A stretch of DNA of 64,000 nt from Paludibacter sp. (lineage in GTDB: Bacteria; Bacteroidota; Bacteroidia; Bacteroidales; Paludibacteraceae): contig JAUSNQ010000034.1 of NCBI GenBank assembly GCA_030655595.1, positions 1 to 64,000 on the forward strand, written 5' to 3'. Each line of letters begins with the position of its first letter. Within the stretch, counting starts at the first letter, position 1. A program made the position numbers and the translations under genes. Of this stretch, positions 38,473 through 48,307 are shown piece by piece. Under the pieces are notes generated by a model. The model was not told the origin of the DNA. It did not search any database and was given only the letters and a program-made list of their open reading frames with translations.

Positions 38473-39270
38473 ATGCATACAATCTATCTTCGTTTAATAT
38501 TTTTTATCTTTTTAGTCATGCAGTTAAGTTCTTGTATTACTGCTAGAAAGGTAAATTATATGCAGGAGCCAAACAACATTATTCCTACTTATAAAGACAG
38601 TAAAGGGTATGTAGATTATTATTTGAGAACCGGGGACAAGGTGTTTGTGAAAGTATATTCTACACATGAAGAGACCAATGCTTTATTCAATGGGCCTGGC
38701 AATCAGTTAATGGTCTCAAATCTGGATGGAAATCCTCATGCCGATTTATATGCTTATACAGTGCAGCCAAATGGTACCATTCTATTTCCGATGATTGGAG
38801 AGGTGCAGTTCGAAGGCAAAACGATCAGGGAGGCAACAAGAACTCTGGAACTTGCCATTGAACCTTTATACGATTTCAGTACAGTTGAAGTGAGGTTGAT
38901 CAGCAGGCATTTTAGTGTAATCGGTTCAGGTCGGACTGGCCATTATCCGATTATTCGTGAAAAAATAAATATTTTCCAGGCCCTTGCAATGGCAGGTGAT
39001 GTTGGAACCTTTGCCGATCGAAGCAAAGTCAGGATTATCAGAGAAACAAAAAATGGTACTGTGGTTAAACAGTTTGATTTGAGAAGTAAAGATTTATTAC
39101 ACTCGGAATTTTATTACATTGAACCCAATGATGTTATTTATATTCAAAAATTAGACGAACAATTTTTTAGCATTTTAAATTTGCCAACATTGATTGCAAC
39201 AACAATTTCAACATTTTCTTTAGGGCTTTTTGTGTACAATATATTATTTGTTCCTGCAAGTTCAAACTAA
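38473..39270 (+). CDS. Wza-like polysaccharide export lipoprotein (first copy)
   Basis: The 265-residue protein has a lipoprotein signal ending LSSC (Cys near residue 22), a polysaccharide-export domain (about 45-140) containing YTVQPNGTILFPMIGEVQF, an SLBB-like domain (about 145-240) with IREKINIFQALAMAGDV, and a C-terminal hydrophobic span (LIATTISTFSLGLFVYNILF) that may cross the outer membrane. It is the first gene of the polysaccharide locus and is followed at once by a paralogue. Confidence 0.88.
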   Translation: MHTIYLRLIFFIFLVMQLSSCITARKVNYMQEPNNIIPTYKDSKGYVDYYLRTGDKVFVKVYSTHEETNALFNGPGNQLMVSNLDGNPHADLYAYTVQPNGTILFPMIGEVQFEGKTIREATRTLELAIEPLYDFSTVEVRLISRHFSVIGSGRTGHYPIIREKINIFQALAMAGDVGTFADRSKVRIIRETKNGTVVKQFDLRSKDLLHSEFYYIEPNDVIYIQKLDEQFFSILNLPTLIATTISTFSLGLFVYNILFVPASSN

Positions 39271-39297
39271 ACCGAATTATACCAAAGAAATCAGCGT

Positions 39298-40047
39298 ATG
39301 ATACATGTTAAACATATAATACTCTTTCCGGTAATAATTCTATTGCTTAGTTCTTGCTATAGTTATCGCTATACCGGGCTGCTGCAGGAGGACAATAAAC
39401 GTCTCCCCGAATATGAACAAACAGATTATGAAGAGTATAAAATCAAAGTCAACGACGAATTGCTTTTCAGACTGATTACTTCAGATGAAACCATCTCGAG
39501 ACTCATTACCAGTAATCAAGCAATGTCAAGTGCCCAAAGCAACGTATCTTATCGGGTGTTTTTGGACGGAACAGTTGATTTCCCTTTTGTGAAAAAGATT
39601 CAGGTTGCAGGTTTATCAATGAACGAGGCTTCGCGTGTGATTGAAAACCGATTCAAAGAACTAATCCCTGATGCTGAAATTAAATTAACACTAGCAAATA
39701 AGACTTATACGGTTATCGGGGAAGCAGGAACAGGTGTATATCCGATATTCAAAGAGAAATTGACCTTATTCCAGGCACTTTCCATGTCTGGCGAAATAAG
39801 TTATACAGGTGATTACAAGCAGGTTCGTATTATAAGAGAAACAAGTCAAGGAATAGAGGTGATGCATTTTGATATACGTCCTATCAGCATCATCAATTCA
39901 AAATATTATTATATTTATCCGAATGATATTATTTATGTACAAAAAAATCCATCAAGTTTTTATAAAGTAGATAATTATAGTTCATTTATTTCATTGATCA
40001 CTTCATCATTGAGCTTGTTGTTCATGGTTTTTTATTATTTTAAGTAA
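39298..40047 (+). CDS. Wza-like polysaccharide export lipoprotein (second copy)
   Basis: The 249-residue protein has the same layout as its neighbour: lipobox LLSSC (Cys about residue 20), polysaccharide-export domain, SLBB-like part (FKEKLTLFQALSMSGEISYTG; here about 155-175) and a C-terminal hydrophobic span (FISLITSSLSLLFMVFYYF). The two copies are clearly related but well diverged, so the duplication is old. It lies 27 bases after the first and 55 bases before the tyrosine kinase gene. Confidence 0.88.
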   Translation: MIHVKHIILFPVIILLLSSCYSYRYTGLLQEDNKRLPEYEQTDYEEYKIKVNDELLFRLITSDETISRLITSNQAMSSAQSNVSYRVFLDGTVDFPFVKKIQVAGLSMNEASRVIENRFKELIPDAEIKLTLANKTYTVIGEAGTGVYPIFKEKLTLFQALSMSGEISYTGDYKQVRIIRETSQGIEVMHFDIRPISIINSKYYYIYPNDIIYVQKNPSSFYKVDNYSSFISLITSSLSLLFMVFYYFK

Positions 40048-40102
40048 ATGATGGAACGAAACAACATTAAATTTCATTTACACTATATTTAGAGATAGAA
40101 CT

Positions 40103-42553
40103 ATGGAAGAGGTAAAGAAAAATATAGAGAAACCAGGCTTTCAGGAAGAGGAATCAACTTTTGACATCATGGAGTGGGTTACACTTTTTTTAGGTCATTG
40201 GTATCTTTTCGTCATTGCATTGATGATTGCACTGACTATGTCGTACCTTCAAAACAGAAAATGGAAAGCTGAATTTAAAACAACAGGTTCTGTTATCATT
40301 GATGAAAGCAGATCGATGATGAACAGTGCACAGGTCTTGATGCAGGGGTTTGGTATTCAGGAAAGTTACCGCAATGTAAATAATCAGGTCATTATGATTG
40401 GATCTTATGACTTGATGAGTAGGGTTGTTGACAGTCTTTCTCACATGGAAATTGAATATATTTCGAAAGGAAAATTCAAAACCAGAAACTTATACGATTG
40501 GTCGCCCATCGTAATTGAAAAGGAGTATTTATCTCCGGATGCATACGGTATTTTGTTTAAGATAAATATTCAAGGTGATGGGACAGTTACAATAACAGAG
40601 GAAGATGATGCACTTTCTAAAAGCTTTAAACTATCAGGAAAGATTGGAGTACCTATTCAGCACCAGTTGTTTTTTATAACTATTTATGATGTGAACAATA
40701 ATGGTGTTGAAAAAGAATTATATTTCAGATTTCGAACTAAAGAATCTTTGATAGGGGAGTTTTCATCCAAGTTGAGATTAAATTATGTGATGGAAGGATC
40801 TTCCGTATTGGAACTTTCGTTGACCAGTGAGACTCCAAAAAGAGATGTGGATTTTATCGATAAACTTTGTGAAATATACCTCGCTTCCAATTTAGAAAGA
40901 AAGAATGATGCTGCAACCAAAACAATTGATTTTATTGATGAGCAATTGGTGCACGTTTCACAATCTTTGTCTACATCCGAAGATGATTTGACCGAATTCA
41001 GAAAAAAACATCAATTAATTGATGTTGGAACTTTATCAGGTGAATTAATGGGTAAAGCTGCCGCATACGATAATGAATTAAATCAAATCAAACTAAAAGA
41101 AACTTACCTGAATTATCTTGCTAAATACTTGAGAACAAACTTAGCCGACGGCTCCATTGTAGCACCTACAAATTTAGGGATAAATGAACCGATGTTGATG
41201 GTATTGATACAGCAAATCAATGAATTAATCCTGAAACGCAGCGAATTAAGTGAAAAGAACATGTTTTTTGAAAAATACACCCGCGATATTGCCAATGTTA
41301 AGGTTGCAATTAACGAGGTAGTAAGTAACATGATAACAACAAATAATATTCAAAAGCAGGATTTGAATCGAAGGTTTGCCGTTGTTCAGAATCAAATACA
41401 AAATCTACCGGAAAAAGAATTGGAAATGATTGGTATCGAAAGAAGTTATCGCATGAATGACAGCTATTATACCATGTTTCTTCAAAAGCGCGCTGAAGCA
41501 CAAATATTGAAAGCTTCGAATACCCCTGATAACAACATACTTGATCGTGCCAGAACAGTTGCTGTGACCAATGAAGGCGAAAAGTCCAAAACATCCATGA
41601 TGTTCCTGGTGTTGGGATTATTGCTTCCGGCAGCGTTCGTGGTAATCAAGGAACTTTTAAATAATACAATACGTTTTAGCAAAGATGTAGAAAAGTATTG
41701 TGTTTTTCCTTTGATCGGCATGGTTCGACATACGAATTCGGAAAGTCCTTATGTTGTTGCAAACAATCCAAGATCTTCATTTACAGAGATGTTTCGAATT
41801 ATTCGGACCAGGATTGAGTTTTTAGCCAAAAGAAAAACAGATATAACCATCATGGTAACTTCTTCGGAATCAGGTGATGGTAAAACCTACTTTTGCATCA
41901 ACATGGCATGCATCTATGCCATGGCTAGTCAGAGGACTTTGCTGGTTGATATGGATATTCGCAAGCCAAGTGTTTACGCACGTCTGGGTTGTGAAAACAA
42001 CATGGGTGTTTCTAATTACCTGGCCAATCAATGTACACTCGATGAAATTATTGTAAGGCCCGAAAATGCTGAATTTGATTTTATTACAGCGGGCACAGTT
42101 CCGCCGAATGCAGGAGAACTGATTCGCTCAGATAATCTAGCGGAAATGTTTAAAGAACTGCGCAAAAGGTATGAATTTATTGTTGTCGATACCAGTCCGA
42201 TTGGTGTTGTAGCTGACGCATACTCATTTGCTTCGCTTTCTGATATCAATTTGTTTGTGATCAGAAGCAACAAAACTAACAAAACTTTTGTTCGTAACCT
42301 CTCCAGTCAACTGAAAGCAGATAATGTTTCAGATTTTTATTCAATATTAAATGATGTAGAAATTGAATCCTCCAGTTACTCCCAGTATTATGCGAAGAAG
42401 AATGCTTATGGCAAAAGTAAAAGCTATGGCTTAGGAAGTTACAGCTACGGCTACGGGTATGGTTATGGTTACACGTCTTCAGCTAACAAAAAGAAAAATA
42501 AGGATCACGATTCATATTTCCAATACTATCAGGATGATGAAAAGGAAATCTGA
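40103..42553 (+). CDS. Wzc-like tyrosine autokinase / chain-length protein
   Basis: The 816-residue inner-membrane protein controls polymer length and export. It has an N-terminal span (about 32-50), a periplasmic Wzz domain with coiled coils (about 60-490), a second span (about 500-520), and a cytoplasmic BY-kinase domain with Walker A SSESGDGKT (about 587-595), Walker A' LLVDMDIRKPS and Walker B FIVVDTSPIG. The tail has alternating Tyr and Gly (SYSYGYGYGYGY) and further tyrosines (DSYFQYYQ), the cluster that BY-kinases autophosphorylate. It pairs with the two Wza-like lipoproteins upstream. Confidence 0.93.
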   Translation: MEEVKKNIEKPGFQEEESTFDIMEWVTLFLGHWYLFVIALMIALTMSYLQNRKWKAEFKTTGSVIIDESRSMMNSAQVLMQGFGIQESYRNVNNQVIMIGSYDLMSRVVDSLSHMEIEYISKGKFKTRNLYDWSPIVIEKEYLSPDAYGILFKINIQGDGTVTITEEDDALSKSFKLSGKIGVPIQHQLFFITIYDVNNNGVEKELYFRFRTKESLIGEFSSKLRLNYVMEGSSVLELSLTSETPKRDVDFIDKLCEIYLASNLERKNDAATKTIDFIDEQLVHVSQSLSTSEDDLTEFRKKHQLIDVGTLSGELMGKAAAYDNELNQIKLKETYLNYLAKYLRTNLADGSIVAPTNLGINEPMLMVLIQQINELILKRSELSEKNMFFEKYTRDIANVKVAINEVVSNMITTNNIQKQDLNRRFAVVQNQIQNLPEKELEMIGIERSYRMNDSYYTMFLQKRAEAQILKASNTPDNNILDRARTVAVTNEGEKSKTSMMFLVLGLLLPAAFVVIKELLNNTIRFSKDVEKYCVFPLIGMVRHTNSESPYVVANNPRSSFTEMFRIIRTRIEFLAKRKTDITIMVTSSESGDGKTYFCINMACIYAMASQRTLLVDMDIRKPSVYARLGCENNMGVSNYLANQCTLDEIIVRPENAEFDFITAGTVPPNAGELIRSDNLAEMFKELRKRYEFIVVDTSPIGVVADAYSFASLSDINLFVIRSNKTNKTFVRNLSSQLKADNVSDFYSILNDVEIESSSYSQYYAKKNAYGKSKSYGLGSYSYGYGYGYGYTSSANKKKNKDHDSYFQYYQDDEKEI

Positions 42554-42615
42554 TGTGCTTAAGAATTTTATCAGTAATTTCTGAGTAGTTATCAGATATA
42601 GTCAAAGTTGGAGCG

Positions 42616-43128
42616 TTAGGTGACAGGTAGCAATTTGTTTATTGTTAGTAAGCTGAATTCATATTCAAAGTTGGGTGTAAAAAGTGCTTTTCCCAGATTC
42701 TTTTCAATATCTCTAATTGTCCAAAACTTTCCTTCAGAAATTTCAGCAGGATTTGGTATAATTGCTCCATCGTATAAGGTGTAATAGCTGTGAACCAGTT
42801 CAGCTTCAACATCAGAAACAAATTTATATCGATGAATAAATACCGGATTAAATGAGTTAATACCAAGTTCCTCAAAGACCTCTCTCACCAGTGCTTCTTC
42901 CGTTGTTTCACCGAAATCTACATGTCCGCCCACTGATGTGTCCCATTTGCCAGGTTGAATATCTTTGTTTTCAGCTCTTTTTTGTAAAAAAAGTTGGTCT
43001 GCTGAATTGAATACATGTAGGTGAACAACAGGATGTAATAAGAAACTTCCTGCATGACATTCTTGTCGGGTAGCATGGCCTGTTACATGGCCTTCAGCAT
43101 CAACAATTGGAAATAATTCTGCTCTCAT
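42616..43128 (-). CDS. Nudix hydrolase (YfcD/IDI-like)
   Basis: The 170-residue protein carries a full Nudix box from GGHVDFGETTEEALVREVFE to EELGI (pattern G-x5-E-x7-RE-x2-EE-x-G). The start (MRAELFPIVDAEGHVTGHAT) and overall layout match the isopentenyl-diphosphate isomerase-like branch (YfcD), whose substrates are mostly unknown. It is on the opposite strand to all other genes of the polysaccharide locus, between wzc and the sugar dehydrogenase, and shows no obvious link to it. Confidence 0.9.
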   Translation of the reverse strand: MRAELFPIVDAEGHVTGHATRQECHAGSFLLHPVVHLHVFNSADQLFLQKRAENKDIQPGKWDTSVGGHVDFGETTEEALVREVFEELGINSFNPVFIHRYKFVSDVEAELVHSYYTLYDGAIIPNPAEISEGKFWTIRDIEKNLGKALFTPNFEYEFSLLTINKLLPVT

Positions 43129-43229
43129 TTTTTACTGCAAATTTATGAATATTATTTTTATTATTGGGTTATAATGGGTTTGCATACTATCAGTCACTTT
43201 TATCCGTTATATATTTATGCTTTTTTTTG

Positions 43230-43237
43230 TACTTTTG
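43230..43237 (+). promoter_or_regulatory. Predicted promoter -7 element for the second part of the polysaccharide locus
   Basis: TACTTTTG fits the Bacteroidota -7 form, about 70 bases before the dehydrogenase start. No clear -33 was seen. It would restart transcription after the divergent Nudix gene. Confidence 0.45.
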
Positions 43238-43308
43238 CCAACTATACAGATAAAATGTAAATCAAAAAAAATATTTCTTCGGTTTTCTTATAGTTATTAA
43301 AATTCATC

Positions 43309-44598
43309 ATGAAAAATTATAAAATTGCAATTATCGGTTTGGGTTATGTTGGCTTACCACTTGCCATCGAATTCGGGAAGAAATTCAAAGTTTTGGGGTA
43401 TGATATCAACAAAAGCAGAGTAGAACAATTGCAGACAGGTATAGATTATACTAAGGAAGCAGATTTAGAAGCTATGCAGGAAGCTGTAGATTTATCAAAA
43501 ATAAGTCAGCAAGCAGGCCTAACTTTTTCATCATGTGAAGAAGATTTGAAATCTTTTAATATTTATATTGTTACAGTCCCCACACCCATCGATGGATTCA
43601 ATAAACCGTTTTTGAAACCATTGATTCAAGCGTCACGGATGTTGGGTAGGGTAGTTTCAAAAGGTGATATTGTTATTTACGAATCAACAACTTATCCCGG
43701 TTGTACTGAAGAGGATTGTGTGCCGGAAATAGAAAAAGTATCGGGATTAAAATTCAATCAGGATTTTTTTGCGGGTTATAGTCCGGAGAGAATTAACCCG
43801 GGAGACAAGGTAAACACACTCACCAAAATTAAAAAAGTAACCTCCGGTTCAACGCCCGAAATAGCAGAATTAGTTGATCAGTTGTATGGCTCCATTATCA
43901 CTGCTGGTACCCACAAAGCCCCAAGTATCAAAGTTGCAGAAGCTTCAAAAATAATTGAAAATGCACAACGCGATGTGAATATTTCTTTTGTCAACGAACT
44001 GGCTTTGATTTTCGACAAAGTCGGCATTGACACCAATGATGTGCTTGAAGCGGCTGGGACAAAATGGAATTTTTTAAAATACACACCTGGATTGGTAGGA
44101 GGTCATTGTATCAGTGTCGATCCCTATTATTTGGCAAATAAAGCAGAGTCATTGGGCTATATTCCGCAGGTCATACTTTCCGGTCGACATGTGAATAATA
44201 GCATTGCACCATTCATTGCAAACAAGTTGTTAAAGTTGATGATTCAGAAAGAGCAAAAAATTAAAGGAGCTAAAGTGCTGTTGTTAGGTGTTACTTTTAA
44301 AGAAAATTGTCCCGATATTCGTAATACAAAAGTGATCGATATTTACAAGGAATTAATCGAATTTGGTTGTGAAGTTGATTTATATGACCCATGGGCAAAT
44401 TTTCAAGAGGTCAAGGATGAATATGGAGTTGAAATGATTAAAGACTTGGATGATCAAAAGCCCTATCAAGCAATTTTGTTGGCTGTGGCACACGACGAAT
44501 TTAAAAATATATCTTTTGAAAAATACTATAAAGCGGGTGCTGTCATTTATGATATCAAATCAGTCGTAGACCGCAGATGGGTAGATGGCAGACTCTAA
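43309..44598 (+). CDS. UDP-N-acetylhexosamine 6-dehydrogenase (TviB/WbpO-like)
   Basis: The 429-residue enzyme oxidises C6 of a UDP-HexNAc to the uronic acid with two NAD. It has the N-terminal NAD-binding motif IGLGYVGLPLA (residues 9-19), VTVPTPID (about 89-96), and the catalytic Cys in PGLVGGHCISVDPYYLA (about 262-278). The family pattern is that of TviB (UDP-GlcNAc) and WbpO (UDP-GalNAc), so the polymer probably contains HexNAcA. The precise substrate cannot be told. It is followed after 22 bases by the SLBB exporter gene. Confidence 0.9.
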   Translation: MKNYKIAIIGLGYVGLPLAIEFGKKFKVLGYDINKSRVEQLQTGIDYTKEADLEAMQEAVDLSKISQQAGLTFSSCEEDLKSFNIYIVTVPTPIDGFNKPFLKPLIQASRMLGRVVSKGDIVIYESTTYPGCTEEDCVPEIEKVSGLKFNQDFFAGYSPERINPGDKVNTLTKIKKVTSGSTPEIAELVDQLYGSIITAGTHKAPSIKVAEASKIIENAQRDVNISFVNELALIFDKVGIDTNDVLEAAGTKWNFLKYTPGLVGGHCISVDPYYLANKAESLGYIPQVILSGRHVNNSIAPFIANKLLKLMIQKEQKIKGAKVLLLGVTFKENCPDIRNTKVIDIYKELIEFGCEVDLYDPWANFQEVKDEYGVEMIKDLDDQKPYQAILLAVAHDEFKNISFEKYYKAGAVIYDIKSVVDRRWVDGRL

Positions 44599-44620
44599 AT
44601 TTTTTTAAAATATTAGACTT

Positions 44621-47089
44621 ATGAAAAAATATGTATTATTTATACTTTTTGTTGTGTCATTATTCGGATTATCTGCTCAGGATATGAATAGAATGACACC
44701 ACAACAAAGATTGCTTTTACAAAAAAAAATGGAGTCGCAGCAAATGTCATCAGAACAACAACAGATGAACACTCAGCAAATCTCCGATTACAAAAAATAT
44801 CTCAATTCGTTGAATTTAAATCTATCACGAGAACAAGAACAGAATTTGATTGACGAAAGGGTGTTTGTACAAGATTCATTATTTATAGAGTTCCAAAAAA
44901 AGGAGGAAGACGAAAGGAAATTAAAGGTCTTTGGTGCCAATATTTTCAACAGAACAAAAATTACTTTTGAGCCTAATTTATATTTACCAACTCCAGCTAA
45001 TTATATCTTAGGTACAAACGACGAATTACTGATAGATGTTTCAGGATTATATGACGTAAGCTATAAGTTGAAAGTCTCACCCGAAGGAAAAATTCGCATT
45101 CCAAACGCAGGTTTAATCAAAGTAGGTGGCATGACCATTGAGAGAGCAACAAATGAAATCAGATCAGTACTTTCAAAATACTATACAGGAACCTCATCAG
45201 GAGAAACAAAAGTGAGTGTGAGTCTTGGGAATATCCGCAGTATTCGTGTATCGATTCTTGGAGAGGCTGCTGTTCCGGGCACCTATACACTCCCATCGCT
45301 TGCAACAGTTTTTAATGCAGTATATGCATGTGGGGGACCCGGTAAAATTGGTTCCATGCGTGATATCAAAGTTGTGAGAGATGGAAAAATAATTGCAAAT
45401 GTTGATTTCTACCAGTTCTTGATGACAGGCAACTTGAAAAACAATATTGGTCTTCAGGATAACGATGTGATTATCATAGAGTCCAATAAGTCGAGGGTTA
45501 TTGTAGATGGTGCGATTAATCGCAGAGGAATTTACGAGGTTTTACCCGGAGAATCATTGAAAGAATTATTAAATTACGCTGGAGGATATCGTGAGGATGC
45601 CAATCGGACTGTTGTCTCTGTTTTCAGGTATTCCGAAACCGAAAGAACTGTGATAGATATTCCTGAAAAGTATGTTGAAACCAGTTTAATTAAGTCAGGA
45701 GATTCAATATTCATTGCAAAAATTGAAAATCTATATGCCAATCGTGTTGAGCTATCAGGTGCAGTTTATCGTCCGGGCGGTTATGCAGTTGATTCTGAAT
45801 TAACGGTTAAGAAATTAATTGAACGAGCTGGTGGTGTGCTTGACGATGCATTTGTCAATATGGCGACGATTATTCGTCAACAAAAAAACCAGATACCGCA
45901 AATGATCAGTTTTAATTTGGGAAAGATTCTGCGTGGTGAAGCACAAGATATAGCTTTACAACGAAACGATTCAGTAAAAGTAGATTTTGTGAAAGACTTT
46001 ATGGAGGAGCAGTTTGTGAGTATAGCGGGTGAAGTTGTTGAGCCGAGAGAATATCCATTGAACAAGATGATTACTGTAAAGGATTTAATTTATTTAGCTA
46101 AAGGATTTACCGAAAAAGCATCAACTGAAAACATACAATTAATCAGAATAATCAAGGACCCTGCTGAGATGGAAGGTGGCAATCGGAAATCTTTCAATAT
46201 TGGCTTTAAATTGGACAAAGATTTGAACATTGAAGAAGGTACCGGAGATATGATCCTTGAAAATGGCGACATGGTCATTGTGCGACCGATTGAAGGAATA
46301 GAGCCAATTCGTATTGCTTCTATTGAGGGTGAAGTAAAGAGTCCGGGTTTTTATAATATTGAAAATAAAAGCATCAAGGTCTCTGATTTGGTGAAGATGT
46401 CCGGAGGATTTACGAAATTTGCCTTTGTTGGAGGTGCTTATTTGATTAGAAACGATAGAATGAGTGCTGAAGATAATCCAATGAGTAATATATTAAGCCG
46501 AAACCTGAGAAAAATTTTACAAAGTTCTACAGATAACAACATCGATGTTGCCATGTTAAACAAGATGAGGGTGAACAGTCTGGAGGAATTGTCGGCATTG
46601 GACACAATTTCAAATTTTGCGCAATTTCAAGAAATTCATGATTTATTGTATGCTGAAGGCGTTGTGTCTTTGAATTTGAATGAAATTATGAGAAATCCCG
46701 GAAATGCAAGAGATATATTTGTTGAAGATGGTGATATTCTTTTTGTGCCGAAAAAATCACAGACAGTAAAAGTAATTGGCGAGGTGATGTATCCTTCTTA
46801 TGTAGTACACACCAATTCAAACAATTTCCGTGACTATATTCAGTCTTCGGGTGGTTTCTCCAATCAAGCTCTCAAGAAAAACTGTTTTGTATTACATCCG
46901 AACGGGAAAGTAATTGGTACAGAAACATTCCTTTGGTTTAAATTTTATCCGAGGGTTGTGCCGGGTTCTATCGTAATTGTACCCAAAAAACCTGTTGAGT
47001 TAACGAATAAAATGAATGTTGCAGAGGTTGTATCAGTGAGTACTTCGTTGGCTTCAATGATGGTGTTGATTTATACGATGGTGAAGTGA
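44621..47089 (+). CDS. Large SLBB-domain outer-membrane polysaccharide exporter
   Basis: The 822-residue protein has a signal peptide (ending GLSAQ, residue 20), a Met/Gln-rich segment (about 22-50), a polysaccharide-export domain (about 125-190, LGTNDELLIDVSG) and then about five to six SLBB repeats (openings such as ILGEAAVPGTYTLPS, VDGAINRRGIYEVLPG, LSGAVYRPGGYAVDSE, IAGEVVEPREYPLN, IEGEVKSPGFYNIE, VIGEVMYPSYVVHT), and a C-terminal hydrophobic segment. This layout is that of the long exporters of Bacteroidota capsule loci. It adds a third exporter besides the two short Wza-like proteins. Confidence 0.9.
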   Translation: MKKYVLFILFVVSLFGLSAQDMNRMTPQQRLLLQKKMESQQMSSEQQQMNTQQISDYKKYLNSLNLNLSREQEQNLIDERVFVQDSLFIEFQKKEEDERKLKVFGANIFNRTKITFEPNLYLPTPANYILGTNDELLIDVSGLYDVSYKLKVSPEGKIRIPNAGLIKVGGMTIERATNEIRSVLSKYYTGTSSGETKVSVSLGNIRSIRVSILGEAAVPGTYTLPSLATVFNAVYACGGPGKIGSMRDIKVVRDGKIIANVDFYQFLMTGNLKNNIGLQDNDVIIIESNKSRVIVDGAINRRGIYEVLPGESLKELLNYAGGYREDANRTVVSVFRYSETERTVIDIPEKYVETSLIKSGDSIFIAKIENLYANRVELSGAVYRPGGYAVDSELTVKKLIERAGGVLDDAFVNMATIIRQQKNQIPQMISFNLGKILRGEAQDIALQRNDSVKVDFVKDFMEEQFVSIAGEVVEPREYPLNKMITVKDLIYLAKGFTEKASTENIQLIRIIKDPAEMEGGNRKSFNIGFKLDKDLNIEEGTGDMILENGDMVIVRPIEGIEPIRIASIEGEVKSPGFYNIENKSIKVSDLVKMSGGFTKFAFVGGAYLIRNDRMSAEDNPMSNILSRNLRKILQSSTDNNIDVAMLNKMRVNSLEELSALDTISNFAQFQEIHDLLYAEGVVSLNLNEIMRNPGNARDIFVEDGDILFVPKKSQTVKVIGEVMYPSYVVHTNSNNFRDYIQSSGGFSNQALKKNCFVLHPNGKVIGTETFLWFKFYPRVVPGSIVIVPKKPVELTNKMNVAEVVSVSTSLASMMVLIYTMVK

Positions 47090-47153
47090 TATGCTTGCGC
47101 ATTATTAGTTTTATTTTTCACATTATTTAAAAAGCATTAAAGAAAAATAAATT

Positions 47154-48239
47154 ATGGATGAAACAAATAAACTTTCAGGAGGCGATATTTCACTGACTGA
47201 GATTATAGAATCTATAACAGGATTTTTGAAGTTTCTGATATCCAAATGGGTTGTAATCCTTGCATTTGGTTTTGGAGGTGCATTGATAGGATTAGTAGCA
47301 TCTTTTATGATTAAGCCAAAATATACGGCTAATTTATCATTTTCTCTGGTTGAAAAAGGAAATACAACTTCCGGATTAGCAAGTTTGGCATCTACATTTG
47401 GATTTGGAGGATTATTAGGAGGTGGTGGAGATGCTTTTACGGGAGATAATTTATTGGAAATTATAAAGTCAAGGTATGCCATCGAAAAAACATTATTGAC
47501 ATCAATTAATTTTGAAGGAGAGCAAATGACTATGGTTGATGCATATTTGAGATTTATGCAGATGTCTAATCAATGGAAAAAATCAAAAAATATTGAATTA
47601 AGGACAATTAGTTATCCTGTACATCAAAACAGGGAAACATTTTCAAGGACACAAGATAGTGTTCTTTATGTTGTTTATGATAATATCTTCAATAAAGAAG
47701 GATTGAATGTTATTCGTAAAAATAAGAAAATTAACATTGTGAATGTGAGTTTAACGAGTAAAAATGAGGTGTTCTCCAAGCTTTTCGTGGAAAATCTTAT
47801 GAGTCAAACATATGAGTTTTACAAAGTGACCCGTACAGCGCAAAGTAGATCAAATATTAATATGATGCAACATGCAGCAGATTCAATTAAAAATCTTTAT
47901 GAGAATGCCTTATATAATAGCGCAGGTATATCACAGGTAAATATAAACAGTGCATTGCAATTGGCAGTCGTTCCAAGGTTACAGGAAGAATATAATGCCC
48001 AATTATATGGGACTGTTTATGCAGAGGTGTTGAAGAATCTCGAGACTCTACGACTTGATTTGGCAAGAGAAACCCCGATTATTCAGATAATTGATACACC
48101 CATTTATCCATTAAAGAAAACAAAATTAGGGAAAATAAAGGGAGTGGTTTATGGGGGATTTCTGGGTGGAATATCAATTTTACTTCTCTTAGGGGTAATG
48201 TTTTATCTAAATTTGAATATGAAAACAACAGTAAAATAA
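47154..48239 (+). CDS. Wzz-family chain-length determinant (no kinase domain)
   Basis: The 361-residue inner-membrane protein has spans at about 30-52 and 325-348 and a periplasmic coiled domain with a Gly-rich patch (FGFGGLLGGGGDAF, about 81-94), the usual shape of Wzz proteins of Bacteroidota. The proline-rich second-span motif PLKKTKLGKIKGVVYGG is typical. It lacks the tyrosine kinase domain carried by the Wzc-like protein at 40.1 kb, so the locus has two co-polymerases. Confidence 0.9.
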   Translation: MDETNKLSGGDISLTEIIESITGFLKFLISKWVVILAFGFGGALIGLVASFMIKPKYTANLSFSLVEKGNTTSGLASLASTFGFGGLLGGGGDAFTGDNLLEIIKSRYAIEKTLLTSINFEGEQMTMVDAYLRFMQMSNQWKKSKNIELRTISYPVHQNRETFSRTQDSVLYVVYDNIFNKEGLNVIRKNKKINIVNVSLTSKNEVFSKLFVENLMSQTYEFYKVTRTAQSRSNINMMQHAADSIKNLYENALYNSAGISQVNINSALQLAVVPRLQEEYNAQLYGTVYAEVLKNLETLRLDLARETPIIQIIDTPIYPLKKTKLGKIKGVVYGGFLGGISILLLLGVMFYLNLNMKTTVK

Positions 48240-48307
48240 TGTTTTTCATTTATATGTTTTGATGTTTTAAAGATTATGGATAGTAAGCAAAGTAAACTTG
48301 CTTTACG

